A stretch of DNA of 64,000 bases from an uncultured Pelagibacteraceae bacterium. Lineage in GTDB: Bacteria > Pseudomonadota > Alphaproteobacteria > Pelagibacterales > Pelagibacteraceae. The position numbers were made by a program, and so were the translations under genes. Shown piece by piece: positions 1 to 8,918 of this stretch. Positions within the stretch are counted from its first letter, which is position 1, and every line of letters begins with the position of its first letter. A model generated the notes under the pieces. The model did no database searches. It had not been told where the DNA came from and saw only the letters and a program-made list of their open reading frames with translations. The stretch spans positions 1-64,000 of the forward strand of contig CACJZL010000002.1 of NCBI GenBank assembly GCA_902597865.1. Reading direction: 5' to 3'.

Positions 1-1
1 T

Positions 2-568
2 ATTGTAGACCAATTTATTGATAGAACTTTTGCAAGAAAAAAAACTTTTTTTGAGGACGAAATTGTAGCCCATGTATCAATGGCACACCCAACTTCAACT
101 GGATTAATGAATGCATGTGAAGATGCAATCAAGAAAGAAAAGATCGATTATCAAAGAAATGGCACTTACATTGTAATGGAAGGTCCGCAGTTTTCCACAT
201 TAGCGGAGTCTAATTTATATAGATCTTGGAAAGCTGATGTAATTGGAATGACTAACATGCCTGAGGCAAAATTAGCAAGAGAAGCTGAGATAAGATATGC
301 GTCGGTTTCAATGGTTACAGATTATGATTGCTGGCACCCAGATCATGAAAATGTTGATGTACAACAAGTAATCAAAGTTCTTTTAGGTAATGCCGCAAAA
401 GCAAAAAATATGATTAAAAACCTTATAGAAAATTTTGAAAAACATATTGATCTAAAAGATCCAACAAATAATTGTTTAGATGTAGCTATTATAACAGCAC
501 CAGAAAAAAGAACTCAAAAAACTAAAGACAAATTAAAAACAGTTGCTGGTAGAGTTTTAAATAAATGA
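2..568 (+). CDS. mtnP: S-methyl-5'-thioadenosine phosphorylase (5' end truncated by window edge)
   Basis: Frame is open upstream of the listed ATG at 80 (IVDQFIDRTFARKKTFFEDEIVAHVSMAHP...); YIVMEGPQFSTLAESNLYRSWKADVIGMTNMPEAKLAREAEI is typical of MTAP; next to mtnA. Confidence 0.93.
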   Translation: MVDQFIDRTFARKKTFFEDEIVAHVSMAHPTSTGLMNACEDAIKKEKIDYQRNGTYIVMEGPQFSTLAESNLYRSWKADVIGMTNMPEAKLAREAEIRYASVSMVTDYDCWHPDHENVDVQQVIKVLLGNAAKAKNMIKNLIENFEKHIDLKDPTNNCLDVAIITAPEKRTQKTKDKLKTVAGRVLNK

Positions 569-1635
569 AAATTGAAGGAAAAGAATATAGAACAATTTGG
601 TTTGAAAATAATATTGTTAAGATAATTGATCAAACAAAACTCCCACACCAATTTATTATAAAAGATCTTAAAACAGTTAAAGACACGATAAATGCAATTA
701 AAATAATGGAGGTAAGAGGCGCACCTTTAATAGGAGCCACCGCAGCTTATGGGTTAGTTTTAGCTATTTTAGAAAATAATGATCAATCTTTTTTAAAGAA
801 ATCGGCTGAAGATTTAATAAGATCAAGACCTACAGCAATTAATTTAAAATGGGCAGTAGATAGAATGATGAATAAACTTTCAGGGGTTAATAGTGAAAAA
901 ATTTTAGATATTGCTTTGAATGAAGCAAAAGAAATTTGTGAAGAAGATATAAAGTTTTGTGAAAATATAGGATTAAATGGTCTAAAGATAATTGAGGAAA
1001 TTTATAATAAAAAAAAAGATACAGTAAACATTTTAACCCACTGCAACGCAGGATGGCTTGCAACAATTAATTGGGGTACAGCTACATCTCCAATTTATCA
1101 TGCACATAAAAAAGGCATTCCAGTTCATGTTTGGGCAGATGAAACTAGGCCCAGGAACCAGGGTGCAAACTTAACGTCATATGAATTAAATGAGGAAGGT
1201 ATTAAAAATACAATCATTGCAGACAACACTGGTGGAATTTTAATGCAGAGAGGGCAAGTGGATATGTGTATAGTTGGAACTGATCGCACTTTATCTAATG
1301 GTGATGTGTGTAATAAAGTAGGGACTTATCTTAAAGCACTTGCCGCAAAAGATAACAATATACCATTTTATGTGGCTTTACCAAGCTCGACTATCGATTG
1401 GAAAATTAAAAATTCTAAAGATATTCCAATTGAAGAAAGAAGTTCAGAAGAGTTGTCAAAAATCGAAGGTATTGACGAAGATGGTAAAGTAAAAAAAGTA
1501 AAGATATATCCAAATAAAAGTAAGGTTATGAATTTAGCATTTGATGTTACTCCAGCAAAATATATAACTGGTTTAATAACTGAAAAAGGTATTTGCGAAG
1601 CATCAGAAAAAGGATTAAAAAATTTATTTAAATGA
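565..1635 (+). CDS. mtnA: S-methyl-5-thioribose-1-phosphate isomerase
   Basis: MEVRGAPLIGATAAYG, THCNAGWLAT, VWADETRPRNQGANLTSYEL, GTDRTLSNGDVCNKVGTY motifs; 4-nt overlap with mtnP. Confidence 0.95.
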   Translation: MKIEGKEYRTIWFENNIVKIIDQTKLPHQFIIKDLKTVKDTINAIKIMEVRGAPLIGATAAYGLVLAILENNDQSFLKKSAEDLIRSRPTAINLKWAVDRMMNKLSGVNSEKILDIALNEAKEICEEDIKFCENIGLNGLKIIEEIYNKKKDTVNILTHCNAGWLATINWGTATSPIYHAHKKGIPVHVWADETRPRNQGANLTSYELNEEGIKNTIIADNTGGILMQRGQVDMCIVGTDRTLSNGDVCNKVGTYLKALAAKDNNIPFYVALPSSTIDWKIKNSKDIPIEERSSEELSKIEGIDEDGKVKKVKIYPNKSKVMNLAFDVTPAKYITGLITEKGICEASEKGLKNLFK

Positions 1636-1955
1636 ACCCGCTTATTTTATCACTTGTTTGTCTTTTATTAGTTGGAGTTTCTGCTAATTGGCTAAGTATT
1701 GTTAAGAATAATAAGACATTAATTTATCTTTCTTTAGCACCATGTATTTATATAGCAATATATGGAATTTATTTAGTTATTGGACCTGTTGATTTGTATG
1801 AAGACGGTTCAAAAAACTTTTTTATGCAGAACCCTTATGAAAGTGAGCTTCCACCACAGTTTTTATTATTAAAGCTTTACCAGTATATTCTAATAGGCGT
1901 AGGTGTAATTTTTGGGTATTTATTTTTAAAATATTTAAAAAATTATGGACGTTAA
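1632..1955 (+). CDS. small hydrophobic (about 3 TM) protein of unknown function
   Basis: 107 aa ORF with hydrophobic segments, overlapping both neighbours (mtnA and aldolase) in a co-oriented run. Confidence 0.75.
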   Translation: MNPLILSLVCLLLVGVSANWLSIVKNNKTLIYLSLAPCIYIAIYGIYLVIGPVDLYEDGSKNFFMQNPYESELPPQFLLLKLYQYILIGVGVIFGYLFLKYLKNYGR

Positions 1956-2592
1956 GAGTAGAGAAGAAATAATAAAATTTGCACAAAAACTAAATAGTAC
2001 AAATTTATCTCCGCTAAGATCAGGAAATATTTCACTTAAAGCTCAGAACAATAATGAAGAGGGGTTTTTAATTACTCCATCAGGCAAAAAATACGACAGT
2101 TTAAAAGCTGATGATATAGTCTTTGTATCTTTAGAGGGGAGATATGATGAAAAAGGTTTGCAGCCTTCTTCGGAATGGAGATTTCATAAAGATATTTATT
2201 TAAAGAAGGCTGATGCAAAAGCCGTCGTCCATGCTCATTCACCACACGCAACAGCTGTATCAGCACACAACAAAGACGTCCCTGCCTTTCATTACATGAT
2301 AGCTTTAGCTGGTGGAGATAATATAAAGTGCGCAAAGTATGCAACTTTTGGAACACAAGAACTATCTGACAATATTATTGAAGCGTTAGAAAATAGAAAG
2401 GCATGCTTGATGTCTAATCACGGTCAAGTTGCTTATGGGGATAACTTGAACTCAGCCTTTGAACTTGCAGAAGAAGTTGAAAATATTTGCCATCAATACA
2501 TAAATGCAATAAAGTTAGGAGAACCTAAGATTCTTTCATCAAGTGAGATGGATGTAATATTAGAAAAAGTTAAAAACTATAAAAAAGGATAA
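1945..2592 (+). CDS. class II aldolase family protein, FucA/Ald2-like
   Basis: TPSGKKYDSLKADDIV, SSEWRFHKDIYLKKADAKAVVHAHSPHATAVS, HYMIALAGGDNIKCAKYATFGTQELS, MSNHGQVAYGDNL; resembles fuculose-1-P aldolase more than MtnB dehydratase. Confidence 0.88.
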   Translation: MDVKSREEIIKFAQKLNSTNLSPLRSGNISLKAQNNNEEGFLITPSGKKYDSLKADDIVFVSLEGRYDEKGLQPSSEWRFHKDIYLKKADAKAVVHAHSPHATAVSAHNKDVPAFHYMIALAGGDNIKCAKYATFGTQELSDNIIEALENRKACLMSNHGQVAYGDNLNSAFELAEEVENICHQYINAIKLGEPKILSSSEMDVILEKVKNYKKG

Positions 2593-2598
2593 CTTTTT

Positions 2599-3639
2599 AT
2601 GACGAAGGTTGGGGAGCACGTCACTTTAGATATCATAGGTACTGAAAAAGAGTACGAACCAAAATTCTTTGAAAAACTAGTTTATAAAATATCAAAGAAG
2701 GCAAAGGTAACTGTTCTAGAGATTTCAAAGTATAAATTTGAGCCACAAGGCTTCACTCTTATAGCTTTATTAGCAGAAAGTCATATCAGCTTTCATACTT
2801 TCCCAGAAAGAGGAATTATAAGTTTTGATTTTTTTACGTGCGGAAAAGTAAATCCTAATGTTGCCTTCGATATTATAAAAAAAGAAATTAAGCATAAAAG
2901 AATTGTTAAAAAAGAATTCAATAGAGATACAATAAGTTATTATGATGATATTTATAGCTCACCAGGTTTAAAAAAATATTACATGGTTAAAGATGTTTTG
3001 GAAAACTTTACATCAAAAGTAGGTCAAAACATTGAAATTTTAGATTTAGAACAATTTGGCAAATCTCTATTTATCGATGGTGAACTTCAGGTGGCAGAAA
3101 ATGATGAACACTTGTATAGCTCAACATTTGTAAACTCTGGTTTAAAACTGAATCCATCAAATGATAAAACTGCAATTATTGGCGGAGGAGATGGAGGCGT
3201 AGCAAGAGAGTGTATATCTAAGGGTTTTAAACTAATTGATTGGTATGAGTTAGATCCCGAAGTTGTAACAATGTGTGAAAAATATTTATCTAAGGTAGGT
3301 AAGAAAGCTACTACAAAAAACCATGTGCAATGTGTATGGGGAGATGCATTTGAAAGTATTAAATCAGTTGAAGATAATAAGTATGATAAAATTTATGTAG
3401 ATTTAAACGATGATCAGTATTGTATTGATTTGGCCGCAAAAAATATCAAATCTTTAAAAAGAATTCTTAAGCCAAATGGAACAATAACTGCACAAGTTGG
3501 AAGCCAAGATAAAAAACCTAAACAAGTTGATAAATGGTTAAATCTTTTTGAAAAAAGTTTTGGCAATACGTCATTAGACAGAGTTTATATCCCAAGCTTT
3601 GATTGCTCTTGGAATTTTGCATCTTCTCTAAATAAATAA
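2599..3639 (+). CDS. speDE: fused S-adenosylmethionine decarboxylase (SpeD) - aminopropyltransferase/spermidine synthase (SpeE)
   Basis: N-terminal AdoMetDC with pyruvoyl-forming LAESHISFHTFPERGIISFDFFTCG; C-terminal SpeE-like domain with IIGGGDGGVARE and YDKIYVDLNDD. Confidence 0.9.
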   Translation: MTKVGEHVTLDIIGTEKEYEPKFFEKLVYKISKKAKVTVLEISKYKFEPQGFTLIALLAESHISFHTFPERGIISFDFFTCGKVNPNVAFDIIKKEIKHKRIVKKEFNRDTISYYDDIYSSPGLKKYYMVKDVLENFTSKVGQNIEILDLEQFGKSLFIDGELQVAENDEHLYSSTFVNSGLKLNPSNDKTAIIGGGDGGVARECISKGFKLIDWYELDPEVVTMCEKYLSKVGKKATTKNHVQCVWGDAFESIKSVEDNKYDKIYVDLNDDQYCIDLAAKNIKSLKRILKPNGTITAQVGSQDKKPKQVDKWLNLFEKSFGNTSLDRVYIPSFDCSWNFASSLNK

Positions 3640-4029
3640 TTAATATTTAGTATACTCTTTAATCTCTTTGATCTTAGATCCAGTGTGATTATTTATTTCT
3701 AACTTAATACTTGCCCGTTTGTCGTTTAAGAAGTGGATTTCTCTTGATAACAAAATGAAATGATCATCGAATTTTGAATCTTTTTCGCATTGTCTTTTAT
3801 TATCTTCAATATCCCACAGTTTAGCATTTATTTCTTTTAATTCAGAGAATAAACTCTTTATCTTTTCATCAACTTTCATATTTTTATCATATTGTTCCTT
3901 TAAAGAATCATATTCTAAATTTATGAATTTTAATTTTTCTGCGTCTTTGATTTTGTCTTTTTTGATTTCAAGGATAGTTAATTTATCTAATAACTCACCA
4001 ACAGATACTTCAACTAATATTTTATTCAT
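3640..4029 (-). CDS. DUF6165-like protein
   Basis: VEVSVGELLDKLTILEIKKDKI start is typical of this small family often found near LPS genes. Confidence 0.65.
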   Translation of the reverse strand: MNKILVEVSVGELLDKLTILEIKKDKIKDAEKLKFINLEYDSLKEQYDKNMKVDEKIKSLFSELKEINAKLWDIEDNKRQCEKDSKFDDHFILLSREIHFLNDKRASIKLEINNHTGSKIKEIKEYTKY

Positions 4030-4061
4030 AAAATTTTATAGTGTGATAAATTGTTAAAAAT

Positions 4062-4991
4062 ATGTCTAATATATTAATCATAAAGCACGGATCACTAGGA
4101 GATATAGCTCAAGCGAGTGGGGCAATTCAAGATATTTATGACAACCATAAAGATGATTTTATTTATTTATTAACATCTCACGTATATTCAGATCTTTTCA
4201 AAAAAAATCCCAATATTAAAGAAGTAATTGTCGATAAAAGATTGTCCAGGTTTAATTTGATCTATCTTTTTTCTTTAATGAAAAAAATTAAACAACATAA
4301 GTTTACTAAAGTCTACGATCTACAGAATTCTTCAAGGACTTCATTTTATAAAAGAATTTTATTTCCTAATTTAGGATCTTATAAATGGTCTTCTTCTGAA
4401 ACTACTCTTCCAGCAAATGAAACTAAAAAAGAATTTGATAAAAAACCAGTATTAGAAAGATTTGATCATCAATTAAAGATATCTGGTTTGAAAACATCTC
4501 ACACTTTAAAGCCAGATTTTTCTTGGGGTTGTTCTAATATCGATAAACTTATTTCTAAATATAATTTATCTGATTATATATTGTTATTTCCATTCTGCTC
4601 TGAGCATTTACAGCAAAAGAAATGGCCGTATTACGATCAATTAATAAAACTCATAAAACAAAATCATCCTAATCTAAAAATAGTGATAGCTCCTGGTCCT
4701 GATGAAATAGAAAAAGCCAAAAAATTAGATGCAGTTTCTGTTCTAAAAGAAGATAAAGCTATTTCTATTTCGGAACTTGCAGGTTTAATAAAAAGAAGTA
4801 AATTTGTTGTTGCTAACGATACAGGTCCTGCGCATATGGCAGCACATTTAAATGTTAAAGGTCTGTCGTTGTTTGGAAGTCATACGACTGCTTATAAAGT
4901 AAGTATTGAAAGAGAAAACTTTAAAGCAATACAAGTTAGTGATTTAAAAAACCTAAGTGCAAAGAAAGTTTTTGAAAGATTAGCTCTTTAA
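4062..4991 (+). CDS. glycosyltransferase family 9 (heptosyltransferase-like)
   Basis: ILIIKHGSLGDIAQASGAI N-terminus; VVANDTGPAHMAAHLNVKGLSLFG motif. Confidence 0.88.
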   Translation: MSNILIIKHGSLGDIAQASGAIQDIYDNHKDDFIYLLTSHVYSDLFKKNPNIKEVIVDKRLSRFNLIYLFSLMKKIKQHKFTKVYDLQNSSRTSFYKRILFPNLGSYKWSSSETTLPANETKKEFDKKPVLERFDHQLKISGLKTSHTLKPDFSWGCSNIDKLISKYNLSDYILLFPFCSEHLQQKKWPYYDQLIKLIKQNHPNLKIVIAPGPDEIEKAKKLDAVSVLKEDKAISISELAGLIKRSKFVVANDTGPAHMAAHLNVKGLSLFGSHTTAYKVSIERENFKAIQVSDLKNLSAKKVFERLAL

Positions 4992-6068
4992 AATCTCTAA
5001 ATATTTTTTTAAGATTTCTGGCCAAAGAAATTTTTTTGCATTTTCTTCTGCATTCTTTCCTAAAACTTTAAATTTATTATTCTGCAATATATCAACTAAA
5101 CTTTGATAGATTTCATCTAAATTGTTTCCATCACAAAGTAAACCAGTTTCATTATTGACAATAGCGTCGGATGCACCACCAACTTTTCCACCAATAGATG
5201 GTACTCCATATTGAGCAGCTTCAACATAAACAATTCCAAAACCTTCTACAGATTTTTTATAAGAAATCGATGGCATAACAAAAACATTTGAATTTTTTAA
5301 GTAAGAGTTTTTTTCATCTTTAGATAAATTTTTCAAAAACAAAACATTACTCTCAAGTTTTAATTCTTTAATAAGTTTTTTCTGAGATTCTAAAGTATCG
5401 CCTTGACCAATACAAATATAAATTATGTTTGGGTAAATTTCTTTCAAATTTCTCAAAGACATAATTATTTTTTCATGATTTTTTCTTTTATCAAATCTAG
5501 CAACAGTAATTAGTCTTGGCTCTTTTCCTTCAAGTTTCTTTAATATTTTTTCATCTATTTTTGGATTTACTTCTTCTCTTGGAAATACACCTGGGTTAAT
5601 AACTTTGATTTTTTCCTCATTAATACCAATTTCAATACCAAGACTTTTAGTGAAATTGGAATTTGCAATGATATGATCGCAGTTGTTTAACACTCTAACA
5701 ACTCGTTTATTAAGAAAAGAATCTTTTTTATGATTTATTTCCTTAGAGTGAATAAGACAAGTTTTTCTTATTTTGGTATTGATGTTTTCTAAACTTTTCC
5801 AATGATCAGAGATGATATTTTTAACTTTAGTATTTTTTTGTAGGTAATTATTAATTAATGAAGCTTTTCTAAATTTTCTAAAGATTTTTGGCCCTCCAAC
5901 TCTTTCAATTGAAAATGATAAATCTTCGTCAAATTTTTCCTGCTGATAATGTTCATCAGCAAATACTTTAACCATCATATGTTCCGACAGTGATTTTGTA
6001 AGGCCAAACATAAGATTTTGCATACCTCCAACATCAGGTGGAAAATTTCTTGTGATAATTAAATTCAT
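4980..6068 (-). CDS. glycosyltransferase family 4
   Basis: RNFPPDVGGMQNLMFGL; ITVARFDKRKNHEKII; EGFGIVYVEAAQYGVPSIGGKVGGASDAI. Confidence 0.9.
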   Translation of the reverse strand: MNLIITRNFPPDVGGMQNLMFGLTKSLSEHMMVKVFADEHYQQEKFDEDLSFSIERVGGPKIFRKFRKASLINNYLQKNTKVKNIISDHWKSLENINTKIRKTCLIHSKEINHKKDSFLNKRVVRVLNNCDHIIANSNFTKSLGIEIGINEEKIKVINPGVFPREEVNPKIDEKILKKLEGKEPRLITVARFDKRKNHEKIIMSLRNLKEIYPNIIYICIGQGDTLESQKKLIKELKLESNVLFLKNLSKDEKNSYLKNSNVFVMPSISYKKSVEGFGIVYVEAAQYGVPSIGGKVGGASDAIVNNETGLLCDGNNLDEIYQSLVDILQNNKFKVLGKNAEENAKKFLWPEILKKYLEILKS

Positions 6069-6622
6069 TATTTAAACCATTTTATACTGCATCCCATACT
6101 AGGATATTGTTCTTTCGGACCTTGTTGGGTTTTAGCAATTAGTTTCATAGATTTAAGTAATTCACTGTCGCCAGTTCCGACAGGTTTTAAATCGTTTAAT
6201 TCTCTTATTCTTCCTCTGTAATTGAGCTCAAGTTTTTTATTGTAACCAAAAAAGTCTGGAGTACAAACTGCATCATATTTTTTTGCGATTTCTTGAGTCT
6301 CATCAATTAAATAAGGAAATGAAAAGTTATATCTTTCAGAAAACTTTTTCATATTTTCAAAAGAATCTTCAGGATAGTTTTTGGTATCATTTGACATTAT
6401 CGCAACTGAGTTAATGCCATCTTCTTTAAGTTTTGCACAATCATCAGCAAGTTCTCTTATTATCGCTTTTACATAAGGGCAATGATTGCAAATAAACATT
6501 ATCAAAGTTCCATTATCGCCTTTGACATCACTCAATGTTAATAATTCCTCATTAATTGATTTAAGCTTAAAATCTATTGCATTTAGACCGAAATCACATA
6601 TTGGAGTTTTTAAAAGTGCCAT
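6068..6622 (-). CDS. thioredoxin-fold/redoxin family protein (AhpC-TSA type)
   Basis: LIMFICNHCPYVKAIIREL; KKYDAVCTPDFFGYN. Confidence 0.85.
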   Translation of the reverse strand: MALLKTPICDFGLNAIDFKLKSINEELLTLSDVKGDNGTLIMFICNHCPYVKAIIRELADDCAKLKEDGINSVAIMSNDTKNYPEDSFENMKKFSERYNFSFPYLIDETQEIAKKYDAVCTPDFFGYNKKLELNYRGRIRELNDLKPVGTGDSELLKSMKLIAKTQQGPKEQYPSMGCSIKWFK

Positions 6623-6639
6623 GTTAGAATATATAAATT

Positions 6640-7152
6640 ATGTTTTACGATTTGGAAAATAAAAAACCAAAAAACTCTGGCGAAAATTGGGTAGCACCTA
6701 ATGCCGTTGTTATTGGTGATGTAACATTAGATAAGAATACAAGTGTTTGGTTTAATGCAACCTTAAGAGGTGACATTGAAAATATTCATATAGGCGAGGG
6801 GTCAAACGTTCAGGATGGTTGTGTATTACACACTGATCCAGGTTGTCCTTTGAAAGTTGGAAAAAATGTAACCATTGGACATTTAGTGATGCTTCATGGA
6901 TGCACAATTGGTGACAATAGTTTAATTGGGATTGGTGCCGTAATCTTGAACAAAGCAAAGATAGGAAAAAATTGTATTATAGGTGCAAAGGCTTTGATCA
7001 CAGAAAATAAAGAGATACCCGATAATTCTTTAGTTGTAGGATCTCCAGGAAAAATCATTAGACAAGTAACGGAAGAAGAAAAAAAGGCAGTCTTTGAAAA
7101 CACCAAACATTATCAAGACAATTGGAAGAGGTATTCAAAATCAATTTTTTAA
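6640..7152 (+). CDS. gamma-carbonic anhydrase family / hexapeptide protein
   Basis: Left-handed beta-helix hexapeptides; WFNATLRGDIENIHIGEGSNVQDGCVLHTDPG, IGHLVMLHGCTIGDNSLIGIGAVI. Confidence 0.9.
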   Translation: MFYDLENKKPKNSGENWVAPNAVVIGDVTLDKNTSVWFNATLRGDIENIHIGEGSNVQDGCVLHTDPGCPLKVGKNVTIGHLVMLHGCTIGDNSLIGIGAVILNKAKIGKNCIIGAKALITENKEIPDNSLVVGSPGKIIRQVTEEEKKAVFENTKHYQDNWKRYSKSIF

Positions 7153-7166
7153 TATAAGTTTAAATA

Positions 7167-7442
7167 ATGAAATTAATTTTTAGTGTTATAACTTTTGTTT
7201 TATTACTATCTGTAAATGCAAATTCACATTCTGGTGGAACTAATGCTGCGGGATGTCACATGAATTACTCCACAGGTTTTTACCATTGTCATCAGGCAAA
7301 ACAACCAGATCCTTTTAAAACATATTACTACATAAAACACCAAGGAAGATCATATGGACCTTACTCGAGTTATAGTTCGTGTATGGCTGCTATAAGAGGG
7401 GCAGGAATTTCCGGAGCATTTTGTAGTACTTCTAAATATTAA
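7167..7442 (+). CDS. small secreted YHYH-domain protein
   Basis: Signal peptide-like N-terminus then HSGGTNAAGCHMNYSTGFYHCHQ. Confidence 0.7.
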   Translation: MKLIFSVITFVLLLSVNANSHSGGTNAAGCHMNYSTGFYHCHQAKQPDPFKTYYYIKHQGRSYGPYSSYSSCMAAIRGAGISGAFCSTSKY

Positions 7443-8038
7443 GGAACTAACCAAGTATCTTTATTACTTTCCAAATCAAATTTTGCTCTTCGATGGCCTT
7501 TAGCAGCAAGATATAACCACTCAATAGATTTTATTTTACACTGAATGACAGTGAAGTTTTTATAACCTTCTTCACTTTGTTCCTTTGTATAATCAAAATT
7601 ATCTAACTCAGGTTTAAGTCCTGATGTTGGAATATCAGATTCTGTTCCTGGACCATTATCAACTAAATAACATTTACGGCTTATATGTTGAGTTTTTTCC
7701 CAAGAATTTTTCGTAATATCGTTTTTGTGATTAATAATACAGTTTACTTTAAGTCGAACCTGAATTTTTTCATCCTTATCATAAAATAAAAGAGCAGCAT
7801 TGGGATTATTTTTAAGTAATTCTATTTTATCTGATCTAATATCACTGTGAAATTGAACTAAGTTATTTTGTTGATCTGCCTTTCTTAAAACAACAATTCT
7901 TCCATCTACATCTTTGTTATGACCGCATATAAAAGTAGGAATTCTAAATTGAGAACTTCTATTGGTCACTGCATCAACAAGCATTGACCATATTTTCTTC
8001 TTTATCTCTGTGAAGTCTTCATAGTACGCAGGCTGCAT
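7439..8038 (-). CDS. pyridoxamine 5'-phosphate oxidase family / FMN-binding protein
   Basis: RIVVLRKADQQNNLVQFHSDIRSDKIELLKNNPNAALLFYD; WLYLAAKGHRRAKF. Confidence 0.8.
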   Translation of the reverse strand: MQPAYYEDFTEIKKKIWSMLVDAVTNRSSQFRIPTFICGHNKDVDGRIVVLRKADQQNNLVQFHSDIRSDKIELLKNNPNAALLFYDKDEKIQVRLKVNCIINHKNDITKNSWEKTQHISRKCYLVDNGPGTESDIPTSGLKPELDNFDYTKEQSEEGYKNFTVIQCKIKSIEWLYLAAKGHRRAKFDLESNKDTWLVP

Positions 8039-8042
8039 ACTT

Positions 8043-8912
8043 TTACTTTCTAAATCTTTTTATTAAGCTTGAAGTATCCCATCTTTTACCACCCATGTCT
8101 TGAACTTCAGCATAATACTTATCAATTATTTCTGTAATCGGTAATAGTGATCCATTATTCTTTGCCTCTTCCATTGCAATTTTAAGATCTTTTCTCATCC
8201 AATCTACAGCAAATCCAAAATCAAATTTATCTTCTAACATTGTTTTATATCGGTTCTCCATTTGCCAAGACTGAGCAGCGCCTTTTGAAATAACTTCAAT
8301 AACATCTTCCATGTTTAATCCTGCTTTTTGACCAAAGTTAATTGCTTCAGATAATCCTTGCACTAACCCCGCAATACAAATTTGATTAACCATCTTTGCT
8401 AATTGACCTGAACCTGATTTACCTAACAACTTTACTTTTTTACTGTAACAATCAATTTTATCTAATGCTTTATCAAAATCTTCTTGATCTCCACCTACCA
8501 TTACAGTAAGCGCACCGTTCTCAGCACCTGCTTGACCACCAGATACGGGTGCATCTAAAAAACCAAAACCATTTTTTTTTGCGTAAGAATAAATTTCTCT
8601 TGCTATTGTTGCAGAAGCAGTTGTGTTATCAATATAAACTGCCCCTTTTTTTATTGATTTAAATATTCCGTTTTCTCCAAATGTAACTTCTCTTAAATCA
8701 TTATCATTTCCTACACATGTGAAAATATAATCAGCGTCTTTCGCAGCATCTTTAGGTGTATCAGCTTTTTTTCCTTTGAAATCTTTTATCCATTTATCAG
8801 CTTTAGCTCCTGTTCTATTATAAACAGTTACATTGTGCCCACCTTTTGATATATAACCAGCCATGGGATATCCCATTACACCAAGACCAATGAAAGCAAC
8901 GTTACAAGACAT
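8043..8912 (-). CDS. 3-hydroxyisobutyrate dehydrogenase family NAD(P)-dependent oxidoreductase
   Basis: VAFIGLGVMGYPMAGYISKGGHNVTVYNRT; FLDAPVSGGQAGAENGALTVMVGG; GSGQLAKMVNQ. Confidence 0.9.
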   Translation of the reverse strand: MSCNVAFIGLGVMGYPMAGYISKGGHNVTVYNRTGAKADKWIKDFKGKKADTPKDAAKDADYIFTCVGNDNDLREVTFGENGIFKSIKKGAVYIDNTTASATIAREIYSYAKKNGFGFLDAPVSGGQAGAENGALTVMVGGDQEDFDKALDKIDCYSKKVKLLGKSGSGQLAKMVNQICIAGLVQGLSEAINFGQKAGLNMEDVIEVISKGAAQSWQMENRYKTMLEDKFDFGFAVDWMRKDLKIAMEEAKNNGSLLPITEIIDKYYAEVQDMGGKRWDTSSLIKRFRK

Positions 8913-8918
8913 AATTTA

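Noticed and set aside
2072-2356. 94 aa minus-strand ORF inside the aldolase gene
   Set aside because: Fully antisense to a well-supported conserved CDS, no family features.
1945-2592. Call as MtnB (methylthioribulose-1-P dehydratase)
   Set aside because: Motifs follow FucA-like aldolases more closely; left as an aldolase with the alternative noted for testing.
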